64,000 bases of DNA from Spirodela intermedia (lineage: Eukaryota > Streptophyta > Magnoliopsida > Alismatales > Araceae): contig LR746276.1 of the NCBI GenBank assembly GCA_902729315.2, positions 2,721,669-2,785,668 on the forward strand, given 5' to 3'. Under the pieces are notes generated by a model. It saw only the letters and a list, made by a program, of their open reading frames with translations. It searched no databases and was not told the DNA's origin. Of this stretch, positions 24,863-36,365 are shown in pieces; position 1 is the first letter of the stretch, and the number at the start of each line of letters is the position of its first letter. The position numbers and the translations under genes are program-made.

Positions 24863-26118
24863 TCACTTGTAAGGGGCAAAGGGCTGGAACCCATCCTTCG
24901 GAGGTCCTTGGTAAGCTCTCGCCTGCGATGACTCCGCTTCGTCGCTTCTCCCCGGCATCGTCTCTTCTTCTCCTGGCGTGACGGCGCTGCCACTTTGTCC
25001 GCCGGAGGTAGGGAAGAATGCAGCAGGAGGGGGATGAGCAGGGGGGTGGGGTTGGTAGAAAAACGGGAGGTTCTGATGGTGTTGGTATGCTGGTGGCTGT
25101 GGAGGCGGTGTTGGGTAGCTGAACAGGCCGGCGTCAGACGCTGCTCGCTTTAGCGGCGTCAGAAGGGCGTCCCTATGGATGGAGCCTCCCTCAGCCTCAC
25201 GGTAACGCTGGAGATAGAGGGTGAGAGGCTGGAGGTAGTCGTCGAACCCGAGCTGACTCATAGCCCAAAGGAGATCTTCGGCGGTGATAATCTTGCGTTG
25301 TTCTTGCTTACACCTTTCGTTGGCCTCACTTGTCACGAAGCTGATGTACTCCGATAGGCACTCCTGGATGGTCTCCTTAGCGTCGTCGGCGATCTTCGCG
25401 TGCGCGGGCAGTACCCTACGCATTATCCGTATCACATTCGCGATCGGCAGAAACCTATCCTGCTCCCTCACAGCTGGCCCTTCTCCTCCACCCGCCGCCT
25501 CCATAGCCGCAGGCGCTACATCCACTTTAGTGGTGTTGTTGTCGCTGCTTCGGTCCGCGTCTTTCTTGTCTGTGGCGGCTGCACCACCTGCCACAACCGC
25601 AGAAAGGAAGAACCTAAGCCCTGGGAATCACAGAGATTCAAATGAAACAAAAGCTCGGGAAATTGCGTGTGATCAGATGAAAATCAAAGAAATGGGTGTT
25701 GCTCTTCCAGAACGCATTGAGGAGCTCTGTAATGACAATCGAACTACCGCAAGGCGTTCTTGTAAGCACAAGCAGCAACAGCCTTCCAGCATGCATCAGG
25801 GGGGTACCTTCCCGGATGCAAGCAGATAAACAAGTGGTGAGGAAGATGAGCAGAAGCCAACTAATATCTCATTGTGTGAAATGGGGAGCAGGAGTGACAG
25901 AGGAAACTCGGTGATAGTCACCTCTGAAAAGCGACGAACACTGCGTATTGAAACATGAAACCGTATTGATAATGATGATAGATGGGTAAAGTCTAGGATC
26001 CTAGCGAAGCCGAACTACAGAAAACTGTGCTTTCTCTCTCACACATCAACGCACGCATGCACACACCTGCGGTCCTTCCGGGGTGTCCTCGGCCGCCGGG
26101 ACAAGAAAGACCCTCCAT
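24863..26118 (-). CDS. LEC1-type NF-YB transcription factor, copy 1 (258 aa, 2 coding exons)
   Basis: Histone-fold subunit B of the CCAAT-binding NF-Y complex; LEC1-type members control embryo development and seed filling. Exon 1 is 26118-26067 (52 nt, starts [10 protein letters not shown]), intron 26066-25588, exon 2 25587-24863. The frame from exon 2 has no ATG upstream before a stop; splicing at TTGTGGCAG joins it in phase 1 to exon 1. The B domain spans about 58-150: [56 protein letters not shown]. Asp at about 85, in the place of the Lys usual in other NF-YBs, marks the LEC1 class, where it is required. The C-terminus is Pro/His/Tyr-rich and ends [14 protein letters not shown], shared with copy 2. 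A TATA box lies about 80 bp upstream of the ATG. Met-46 (MEAAGGG) is a less likely start, because similarity to copy 2 extends upstream of it. Confidence 0.9.
25790..25795. promoter_or_regulatory. RY element in intron 1 of LEC1-type copy 1
   Basis: CATGCA within AGCATGCATC. RY elements are the known sites of B3-domain regulators (LEC2, FUS3, ABI3, VAL). A second CATGCA lies at 26056-26061, only about 5 bp inside the intron donor. Both are intronic in the model. Confidence 0.5.
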
Positions 26119-26196
26119 CGCTCTACTCTCTCTCCTCTACACCCTGTTTCTAACTGGTTCTGGGTTGAGGAAGAAAACGACGTGAGGAGTCATTCC

Positions 26197-26202
26197 TTTA
26201 TA
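26197..26202 (-). promoter_or_regulatory. TATA box of LEC1-type copy 1
   Basis: Minus-strand TATAAA within AGTCTATAAAGG, about 80 bp upstream of the predicted ATG at 26118. The context matches that of copy 2 (TGTCTATAAGAA), supporting both as homologous core promoters. Confidence 0.6.
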
Positions 26203-27655
26203 GACTGTTCGACTACCTAACTACATCACAAGACGGCAAGGATAGCGATAGAAACGATGTGATGACAAGTGTCTCCTCAGGTATTTATTCTCAGTAAATG
26301 CCACGAAAAATATTGACAAATATAATTTCATTCTCCCAATTAAAATAGCATTTATGTCTCAAGCATTACACCATATGAGGTTCGTGGCGAAACTTTATTT
26401 GTCCATAGTTTAATTAAAAGCAGAATACGTCGAGGTCTGTAGGTAATATAGTCTTGTCTCTTTCTCAGCGGCTCTACTGAAACAATGAGAATGGGAGAAA
26501 CTTCTATCTTTTAATATTTTACTGATAAATCTTATTGATACTAGCGGGAAAATAGACTCGTTGTGTACCTCACGTGGCCTTCATTTGTCTGTTTGCAGAC
26601 CTCAAGTGGTCTTCTTTAATGGACAAGTAGAGAAACACATCCTTGGATCACTTTCAGAATTATTGTCTAATTATTTAGAATTATGACAGACGAAAGGAGA
26701 GACATCTCAACTATTCAAAAGTTCCGTAATTTCATCCATAGTTAAGATTAATTATATCCATAGACTATATTGAACGAATAATGGATGGAGAATCTTTATC
26801 AACATAAGCTCAACCAAAATGTAATTAAATGGAGATATGTAATTATGGCAATATAAATATTCAAATGTGTCCAGAATAGCCTGTTGTTTCCCATAGAAAA
26901 ACTGAAAATGTGATGACAAAACGCAACTAAAGTAATTAACTCATAGTTTAATGGTATATAATTTTAACAGGGTCTTAGAGATGAGGGTCGCTCATGGGTT
27001 GCATAAATCACTCTATATTTAAATTCTACCAAATCTCAAGCATGAAGGCGAAAATGCCATATTGGTTATTCTACGTTTATTGGTCATTAATACATCCTCT
27101 CTCATTGTATAACCCTATGGAAACTCTAGTTCGCATGCAATTAATTTTAAGATAAGAGCCCTTAATTTATTGTCAATGTCCTTTTAGTTATGTGGTGCAC
27201 TGGCATTTACGAAAGAAGAAACAAGAACATAAGGAAGAAACTCTTCTACCAGATTGGACCTTTTATTGTGTAAGGTACCAACTGCACAATACAACAAAAG
27301 GGAAACAAGGCACAGTTCTTTTGAAAATTTTAGTTAATCCATTGAAATCCGGAGCAAATGATCTAACTAGTAAAAAAACACTATAGAAAGAAAGAAGCTC
27401 TACCACAGCATCAGGACACTAGGTCCCTAGAAAGCAGGCAACACAATCAGTCGAAGATGGTGCGAACTAAAACAAGCGGGACAGTGACCGAGAATCCAAG
27501 AGAAGGCCCTTCTGTGGTATCTCTCTGCCTTGGGCCAGCGCTGATGGGTTTCTCTCTTCCAGGCTCCGAGCACTGTTTATTCAAAACTAATCTATGAGGC
27601 TAAATTATGCTGACATGGAATTCGGTAACCACGATCTTAAACATCTATTTAATTG
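26203..27655. other. Region between the tandem LEC1-type genes
   Basis: Promoter of copy 1 and 3' region of copy 2. The sequence is AT-rich. No additional reading frame resembles a known protein; a 64-codon frame at 27192-27386 is unremarkable. Confidence 0.5.
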
Positions 27656-29301
27656 TCACTTATATGAAGAGAAGGGATGGAATCCGTCCTTAGGAGCTCC
27701 CTGGGAGGTACTCGCCTGCGAGGACGCAGCCCCATCCCTGTAGTATCTCCCCGGCATCGGCTCCCCTTCTCCGTTTGCGGCGCCGGTGCTTGTTCCTGCA
27801 GAGCCGAGAAAGAATGCCGATGGTGGGGGTGGAGCAGGGTGCGAGTGGTAGTAAAATTGGAGATTATGGGGATGCTGATCATGGGGCAAGGGGTGATGGA
27901 ACGGAGGCGACGGCAGAGCGGGGTGGCTGAAGAGGCCAGCGTCCGAGGCTGCGCGCTTTAGCGGCGTCAGGAGAGACTCCCCCCGGAGGGGACCTCCGCG
28001 GTTGTCACCCTCGGCCTCGCGATAGCGCTGAAGGAAGAGGGTGAGGGGCTGGACGTAGTCGTCGAAGCCGAGCTTGCTCATGGCCCAGAGGAGGTCCTCG
28101 GCTGTGATGGTCTTACGCTGCTCCTGTTGGCACCTCTCGTTTGCCTCGCTGGTGACGAAGCTGATGTACTCCGACACACACTCCTGGACGGTCTCCTTCG
28201 CGTCATCGGCGATCTTCGCATGCGTCGGCAGCACCCTGCGCATGATCCGTATCACGTTCGCAATGGGCATAAACCTGTCCTGCTCCCGCACCACCGGTCC
28301 TCCGCCGCTCCCCGCTATTGTCGCTGGCGCCCCCTCCCCCGCGTCGTTGCTGCTGTCGTACTTGCCATCGTTCTTGTCACCAGGAGAAGGAACACCGTTT
28401 CCGTCCTCCAACGGAGCACCGCCTGCTCCAACTATATGAATGAGCCGCAGATTCATTCATTATAGCCGACAGTAACAGAGAAAAGGCCGCAGGAGCGCTT
28501 ACGGGGTATTAAGGTAAAAGTCACCAAAACTGGCGTTACAAATGGACCTAACATCGAGGAACCTAGTAATTACTACCCTCTGACTCCCCGCATGCCGCCC
28601 TCTCCCATCCTCGACACTAGAAGATATAACGTAAAGACTTTCCGAGAAAAAGAACTTGGATTCGGTTCAAGGAGCCATTGTTGACGATTCCTTTTCCATC
28701 CTTCCGGAGAAAGCGGGGGGGATAGACAATGCTGAGGAAGAGAGGAGAGATGCTAAGTCTCTCTCCATGGCTTCCGCTCGTCTTCAGACTAGTGGAAGCT
28801 GGAGTGTTACCTGTCATCTGAGGCGTCTAATCTCTAGTGTTGAGCGGAGTCTTCGGATGCGGATGGATCCGATACGATGCTACCGCCATGCATGCAAGGA
28901 TATCCGCCAGTAGCATAGACGGCAATGTTATTACCTTTCTGGGAGTACCGATCGTTATTTCTAAAAGGCCGAACAGGAGAAAGGAAGGAAACGTATAGCA
29001 AGAGATGGAATGAGAAATGAAAGAGGTTTGTCAGAATCAGACGATCAGATTATCCGGCTTGTGTGAAAAAACATAAGAGGGATGTCTCATAACGGAGCCG
29101 AAATGCATTTGAAACCTGGGCATAAAGGGAATAATTACGTAGATGACGATTGCAAGCGGCGAAAAGGACAGGAAGCAGGAGAAGAATTAGTCTCTATGGT
29201 TGCACTGGAAGAAGAGAAAAATAACTCTTTCCGTATGAATATGCATTACCTGAGTTAGGTTTCGTGAGTCTTCCACCGCCTGGGTAAGGACCTCTCTCCA
29301 T
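27656..29301 (-). CDS. LEC1-type NF-YB transcription factor, copy 2 (272 aa, 2 coding exons)
   Basis: Second LEC1-class NF-Y subunit B, head-to-tail with copy 1. Exon 1 is 29301-29250 (52 nt, [16 protein letters not shown]), intron 29249-28423, exon 2 28422-27656. The exon 1 length and its P-G-G-R motif match copy 1, which fixes the start. The in-frame ATG at 28456 would instead read through the intron end and is less likely. The B domain at about 63-155 ([36 protein letters not shown]) differs from copy 1 at only nine positions. The LEC1-class Asp is at about 90. The C-terminal tail is Pro/His-rich and ends [14 protein letters not shown]. The 5' UTR carries a long GA tract ending about 10 bp before the ATG. 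The intron contains an RY octamer, and an ABRE/G-box lies upstream of the TATA box. Confidence 0.9.
28887..28896. promoter_or_regulatory. Palindromic RY element in intron 1 of LEC1-type copy 2
   Basis: CATGCATGCA, a full RY octamer with an overlapping second core, lies in the middle of the 827-bp first intron. It is the consensus for B3-domain factors of the seed-maturation network. Confidence 0.55.
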
Positions 29302-29310
29302 TGACGCCCT

Positions 29311-29348
<38 letters not shown>

Positions 29349-29356
29349 CCCCCCCC
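29311..29356. repeat. CT/GA tract plus poly-C in the 5' UTR of LEC1-type copy 2
   Basis: CT dinucleotides at 29311-29347 (GA on the sense strand), followed by a run of about nine C. The tract begins about 10 bp upstream of the ATG at 29301. GAGA-type tracts are known BPC-protein binding sites in plants. Confidence 0.8.
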
Positions 29357-29412
29357 TTCCTTCACTCGCTAGCTTCCTGTTAAGAAAGAATGCCCAGGCA
29401 AGAGCCCCTTTT

Positions 29413-29418
29413 CTTATA
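29413..29418 (-). promoter_or_regulatory. TATA box of LEC1-type copy 2
   Basis: Minus-strand TATAAG within TGTCTATAAGAA, about 112 bp upstream of the predicted ATG and resembling the copy 1 TATA context. Confidence 0.5.
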
Positions 29419-29444
29419 GACAGTGAAGTTCCACGCGCATTACT

Positions 29445-29453
29445 ACACGTGTC
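29445..29453 (-). promoter_or_regulatory. ABRE / G-box upstream of LEC1-type copy 2
   Basis: ACACGTGTC, a perfect ABRE with a G-box core, about 27 bp upstream of the TATA box. bZIP factors of the ABA/seed pathway bind such sites; the role here is inferred. Confidence 0.55.
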
Positions 29454-31204
29454 AATGACAGCGGTAGAAACAAACAAGACAAACGTTTCCCAGACGACCT
29501 TCAAATCCGTCAGTCAAAAATAAAAGAGAAATTTCTTTTTACGTCAATAGGAAGATCATTGCGCAATCGTTTTCTGAGATATTTTATCAGTCTACGATGG
29601 TGTTATGCTGAATTCCTCTCGCAAAAATCACGCCAAACTCTTTCTTGCAATAGAAGGGATAAATAAATTAATGAGATAATGGGACTCAACGAAATCGATC
29701 ATATTAAAAAATATCATCTAATAGCTTCCACCATTATCTTAAGGCCCAACGTGCGCAGCATGCGTTGGAATAATCTTCGCATGGTAGTTCTAGATAGACC
29801 CTAATGAATTATATGCCCTCGAGAACAACACAGCCACCGTGGAGAGCAGCAATATAACGAAGAGGTACAGAACTATCACAACGAAGGATGCAGCCCCACA
29901 TTGGACTATTCGGGAGAGGGAAGAGAGGAGCTTCCATGCGGCAGAGAGGAGGCAATGTTAATGGAAAACGTGATCGGGGCCTTCATATCGAGAGCATCCA
30001 ACCCCTAACCTTGCTTACATAGGGCTCAAACTGGATCACAGTTGCTGATTCTTATTTCCACGCTGATTTTAAGATTACAGTCCGAAACAAATGTGGAACC
30101 TGAATTTTAACTGAGTAAGCTTTGGGCATATCTAACCTATTCGCCCATAATACCCCGCATGCGGCCTCATAATGTTGTTAATGCGTAAAGAATGATGGCT
30201 CGAATAACTGAAGTTGTTGCCTTGATATCTTCCTCATAGGTAAGCACTGGATTTGCCATGTGATTTAGAAGATCAACGACTAGCATAAAATGTCGTGCGA
30301 TACCTTCCCTTTATAATATTCCCTTTTTACGGTCTGTTGATCGCAATATCATCCCCACGCGGAGGATAGTATCACATATTTCTCTTCTTCGATAGTAAAA
30401 CTCTCACCAAGATGAGGCACCTTGCCTTGATTCGGCACTCTACTACTACTTGTTGTGACCATCGACCCTCAGTGACTCCCCAGAGAAATGGAAGCTGATG
30501 ATGCCGTCAACGAGCTGCGAGACGACTGGACATGGGTAAACTCCGTGGCCCTCCTCTACGTTGGAGTGGCGCTGGTAAATAAGAAATATAATGATCTTTA
30601 TATTCCGTATGGTTTGCCACATTCCAGGAACTCCTTACTCTTTGTATTCCGTTTGGTTTACCACCAGGTCATGTTGGGGGTGATGAAGGAGATATGCCGG
30701 ATTTATTGGGTTTCCACTTGCTAGCATGGAAAATCGGGTCAAGAGCAGCCCCCATGGCGCTCTGGATGAAGCTCGCGTGCGAATGCACGGATCCTTGCCA
30801 GCTACGTGCCATCAGTCCTGTGCGACCACCATGAAAGAACTTCGCTAGCAGAAGGCGATGAAGAGGAGGCTACTGGAGGAGTTTCGAAACAGATGGCATG
30901 CTTCTGCGGAGCCTCCGAGCAGGAAAAAGGCCCAGAAACGCCCATGAAAATGAAGATTGAAAACACGTCTCGAACTATCGTCGAGGAGTTCCATTTACTC
31001 CTCTCACCCCACCATTCTACATCCTCGACCAACCCGAGGAAAGGATCCTTTTTCTTCCCTTCCCCGTCTGGCGTGGGAGCAAATGACGGCCACAGAAGTC
31101 AAGTATTTTACCCTACTCCCGAATCCTGCCCCTATGGTTTCGAGAGGGAGGACACCTCCAGATGTAGAAGTACGCCGTCATTTCTAGGCTTGTGAGCATA
31201 CTGT

Positions 31205-31208
<4 letters not shown>

Positions 31209-31275
<67 letters not shown>
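31209..31275. repeat. (CT)n microsatellite, 67 bp
   Basis: Essentially uninterrupted CT dinucleotides, followed about 20 bp on by three ACATAT-type hexamers. Intergenic. Confidence 0.9.
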
Positions 31276-31280
<5 letters not shown>

Positions 31281-34200
31281 GCTCTCATTCAATAGATACA
31301 TATACATATACATATACATCCAGGTCAGCTGCCAACTGACCTTGTCGTCAGGAGCCTTGCTTGGCAGACTGTACAAGTTTGGACGAGATAAAACAATGGA
31401 AACAGCGAGTACTACTGCATTCCCGAATGGATTTTCACATCGTTTATTGTTGGCTGGTTTCGTTAGATTTATTTTTGAGAACATGAACAAGAAAAAAAAT
31501 CGAATTAAAAAGTCCAAGAAATCAAAACAATGGCCAGTGTCATAATCCGTGAGGAATGTTTTCAGTCCTCATGGATGATCTTCTCCTTATAAGAGGTTGA
31601 TTAGGAATTTCCGTGTCGTCATGGCATCAACCAGTATTTAAATGGTCAAAGGCAGCAAAGAATGATTTTTAATTAGGCGCTAGTGTTCACACTACTAAAC
31701 TTTATGTTCCACTCTGACTTGGACATTCGGGTCCCCTTATCCGAAAGAGAGTGCCTCGAAATTTTCAACAAGTAATGTGAGATAAAGCAATACTAATCAA
31801 CATATGTTTAAAAATTTATTTTTTGGTACGACTATTAGCATTAACAGTCTTACTTAAATTGTAGACGATTACTTTGCGCATCAAAAAATGTCATCCAAGT
31901 CTGAGAAAAAAAAGAAACTATGGGGAGATATTGAGCTCTTTAATGAATTAATCGAAGAGACGTTGATGCTTCTAAACTGATGTAAGATACATAGATATTT
32001 ACATCTAAACGAGGTTTGAGTTCTAAATATCAATAGTGTGTCTACAAAATCATTTAAATGGGTAAAATAAAAATATTCGTGGGTATCTAAATTAGGAACC
32101 GTGAATATTTAAGTTTGAAACTGATTCCAATTTGAGGTATTTCAAGAGCACTATCCTGTTGAAAGCTTGTAAAAGAGTTTTGCACTATTTCATGGGCAAA
32201 GACTTTGTCGTTTCCTCTTTCAAGATGGTAAATATTGTTCAGCACATGAAGTGTGAACTAGACCCACGTTTGCATCGAAATTTAGATACTAATGCAAACA
32301 TGATGCAAACTTATTGACGAACTTTATCCATCAATAGGTTCATATCTGAAAAATTCAGATAAGTTCTTTCAAAGTTGACTATTTGTACTTTTATTAGAAA
32401 CTATTAAAGTTTCCTAATCGTGTCTTACATAATGGCTGTCATTGCTGTCAATCCAATGTTTTACTCTAAAGGTTATTATTTACACCTTGTCCAAAACCTG
32501 TATAGTAGTCATGCAATTGTCGAGCCTTAGAGCAGTAGATGAAGAACTAGAGATTACTTTGGGAGCCGGACTATGACTTCATTTTCGAGGCTGGATTTTT
32601 TAAGTGGGAAAGCTAGAAACCATATCTTACCCACAATCTTTTCTCACATTAAAAATGCATCCTTGAACAGGTAGAAAATGAATATTTCTTGTATCTCTAG
32701 TTTTGATATTTTGACAAGCCAAGAAATGACTATCCTATATAAACAGCTAAAATAATAACTCTAGTTTTCATATTACAGCATAGAGAGAATTAATTTTCCA
32801 TATTATATGTCACTTGCATATGGATGCATGATCATTAAAAAGTTCCTTGGAAGAAGAGTCCAATGCGATAAACTGTGTGAAAAATTCAAGGTGTTGAATT
32901 GATATTGATTTTACAGAATTAATGTGAAATATTTCTAGCAATCAGGTAACTATCAAAGTAGCCTATTAACCTAGAAATCGGGTGTGACCTGGCATACTCT
33001 ATAATAAAGAGAAGCATCAGCTGAAATTGATTCAAGATGAGTCAAGAGGAAAGAAAGATGAAGAACGAGATAGAATTCCAACTAAAATCTTGAATAAGCT
33101 TCAAAACCAACCTTCTTCCAAGAGTCTATGCCAAATAGTTGCAACCTTGAGAATCTAAAAGCTTCATGAAGCTACTATGCTCAAGTTCGGGACTACTCAG
33201 GATTCTCTAATGAGAATCAAGAAGATCAAGCTTATGAGAAGCATTGTGTTGAACACCTAAAAATAGTAGCATGTTCTACCTGAGGAGTTATCTAATGTCA
33301 TTATCAACACTAAGAGAGGGGGAGCCTTCTATTTGCCCCCCTATAATCGCGAATATAGATGAGGGGAGTGGGTTTCTCTTGTTTTGCCCCTTAAAGCCAT
33401 GAACATCGACCAGGTTTTTGGATAAAATTCTTAATTAGTTGGAGCTGTGAGTAAGGATGTCGAGACATGTAATTCAATCAATAATTTAGTACATTGTAAT
33501 TTGAAACAACTTCAAATAATGGTATCTGCTGATACAAGTGACAAGAAGCGTCAGCACTACAAAGTACGCAGGTTCTTTTTTATTTTTTAAAACTAACCTA
33601 CGATTTGAAGATAAACTTTAAACCTAAGTTATTAATCACAAGTAAGATTTGAAAGAAGTTATTTCAACATAAACTCATCTAAAGAAGGATGATGCTCTTT
33701 TCTTCTATAATTTAGATACATATAAAAATAATATGAACACAAACAAAATAAAATGAAGGGTTATTGATGTTTACCTACAAGCCATTTGAATCAAAGATAG
33801 TCACTTGTATTTTTTATCCAGCTTCTTAGGTATCAACAAACTATGTGTTTCTAATTATTTAGCTTTCATTAGAGATAGTTATTGTTGGAGTGTGGAGAAT
33901 GCTGTATTGAGCCGTCATGGGTTCTAATGAGCAAAATTTAATTTTTGGGGAATATGTGCCCTTTGTCCCTCTATATTTTTCCAAACCCCATGATAAGAGG
34001 GGGGGGAAGCCGTTACTTCTGTTAGGATGTGCAAGAGCATTGTCCACTGTCATGGCAAGGGCTGTAAGACGATTCTATGCTGAAGAAAAAATTTCCCTGT
34101 GCAACCATAGACACAAGACGAATTCTCTGAACAACATTTAAGTCTAGTCTATCTCTCTATCTTTGCCTCTACCTCTACCTCTTCTCTCTCTGATGTGATT

Positions 34201-34693
34201 TGCATCGATTTTACGTTGTGTAAGATGTGAAATGAGGAAGCTCATCTCCCCAAGTAATTATGCCTTCTACAAATATGTACGTCCCTATTGACACCACACA
34301 CCCATCTTTGAACCTCACTAATCCACCAAAATACATAATCTCCATGTTGTCTTCCAAATACCACCGCAACTCGTCTGATTACTCGCAAAGAGACTAGCCA
34401 AGTAAATATTAATAAACCTAATTATGTTAAGTTCCTCTCTCCAAATAATGATTGTCACACTTATAAAACCCTAACCTTTACTACTTTCTACTCTTACGTA
34501 TTGAGGTGCCTTCTGAAATTGGCAGGAGATGGTCACAAAGTTGGCTAGAAAGGGAAGATTTCACCAGCCCCATACTTCCGAGACATTCTTTTTATGACTA
34601 ATGGTATGTTATTTTGTTTCAGGAGAAAACTAACATGGCTAATTCACAACCTAAAAAAAAACTCAATAAATATTTATCAAAATTAAACATATT

Positions 34694-34729
34694 TTTATTG
34701 AAGGATTAAATATTTAATCCTTCAATAAA
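34694..34729. repeat. Perfect 36-bp palindrome
   Basis: Both 18-nt arms match exactly with no spacer; the left arm starts TTTATTGAAGG. It is AT-rich apart from two GG/CC pairs. Intergenic. Confidence 0.85.
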
Positions 34730-36365
34730 TACACCAAGTTTAAAAAACAGGTGCAGGCATCGCTCAATTAATTTCTTCCAAAGTAAATAAAATAATACTA
34801 TCGTTTACCTAATAATTTAAATAAATCAACCTAAGTTAAATAGCATTGCTACATGTTGGACTGTGTGAGATTGATTAACATAGCACCTGAGTTTCTGCAT
34901 AGAATGAGAACAACAAATATTTCTGTAATATGCTTTACAACACCTTTATTCTAGGATTCAGTCAATTAGTCAGGTCTAAATTTCTACGCTCCACATTACA
35001 CTACCATAGTTTACAATTCGGAGCTAAATGTGAGCAATCTTGGATACAAAGACTCATTATTTCAACCTAATAATGCAGTATGGAAACTCAACATTCAAAG
35101 TTCTTCAGCCCGTCTCAAGTCCCAAGTTCTTAAACATGCATGAAAGCACTAGTATTTCGCTATATAAACCCTCACTGACGATGAAGAGATGCTTGCATCA
35201 TTGTCTACAACTTGATCCAAAGAATGTGATGTATATTCATCAAGATACAGTCATCCTCACAAAAAGTCCGCCTCATAGTGGGTTCGATTAGGTCACGCAA
35301 TATCGTTATTTTTGTTGAAAGAAAGATAAAAGTGACTCACTGATGTGCAGGAATATAAATAAAAGATGATCAGCACACATCATGCTCAGTGATATCACAG
35401 AAGCTTTGACAACGTCTCAATGCTTAGTATTCCTGGAGAATCCATACAAGGTAGGAAAACAGCAGCAGCGTGAGCAGCCTATTCATCATCAAAACTGCGG
35501 CACTGTGTGGCACTAGACTAGGCAGAATGCCCACTTGATAAGATGACATGCAGACGACTGCGACGATTACGATGGAGATAGATCAAAATTCCCGGTGGTA
35601 ATAGATCATTTTACCAGTTTTTACCTCCTCGATGCGGCATTGAGCTTTTCTACCTCCTCAACATTGAGCTACCTTCCTCAAAGGCGCAATGAAGCATAGC
35701 ATACTCAAGAAAACTGCAGCCATAGTCAATGACGACAAGAAGTGCTGATCCTAGTGCCGCTGCAGACAGAAGTCAAAGTGAACCAGAGGCCATCTCCGCC
35801 TGAACGAAGGACACCTCCAGCTCGAGAAGAACCTGCAAGAAGTTCAAATAGTAGCAACCGATTTCCAAGCTCTAAGTTAGGACAACCAAATCCAAGATAG
35901 AAGCAAACCGGACACCAACCGCTGTGCCTCCATCAGAGTGTGAGAGTGCGATTTTCAGCGATAAAGATTAGCTACGTATGACTGAACTTTTTTGGAGACA
36001 ATTACATGGGATTTCATTAGAAAGAAACCTCCTGCAAGAAGAACCAGTATGCTGCTTGGACTGAACAAAAAACCAGAAAAACAGACCAGAAGAATGTGTC
36101 AGCATTATCTGACAACCGCCCTCCCCTCCATTTCCCAGTTTTCTGCCAGAACAATTGAGAGATGCAACTCTCATTTTCTCAAATACATCATTCACTGTAG
36201 TTTCCATGCTCAAAGAATTTCTCACCAACTATCACATTTCAGAAGGGTGAAAGAAGGCCTCCCATTTCCCAAATTTCGCGCTTAGGCCTGTCATCTTCCA
36301 TCTCCAGTTCAGAATCTGAGTTAGAGGCGAAAATCGTTTGCAAAAATGCATTCACCTCTTCAGCA

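Larger units (their letters stand above)
29500..36365. other. Intergenic region without recognised genes
   Basis: No gene supported. The first ~1 kb is likely the distal promoter of LEC1-type copy 2. A GC-richer block at about 30480-31190 has longer open frames on both strands but no family similarity. A 67-bp CT run lies at 31209-31275 and (ACATAT)n at about 31298-31320. A perfect 36-bp palindrome is at 34694-34729. The last part should hold the TWINKLE 3' UTR. Confidence 0.45.

Noticed and set aside
25284-25829. Plus-strand frame of 181 codons opposite LEC1-type copy 1
   Set aside because: Antisense shadow of the histone-fold exon; no independent family similarity.
28422-28456. ATG at 28456 (MNLRLIHIV) as the start of LEC1-type copy 2
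   Set aside because: Copy 1 has no equivalent and both genes have matching phase-1 acceptors and 52-nt first exons. This ATG falls at the 3' end of the intron.
28617-28817. Minus-strand 66-codon frame upstream of LEC1-type copy 2
   Set aside because: It lies wholly in the predicted first intron, has no homologue in copy 1, and resembles no protein.
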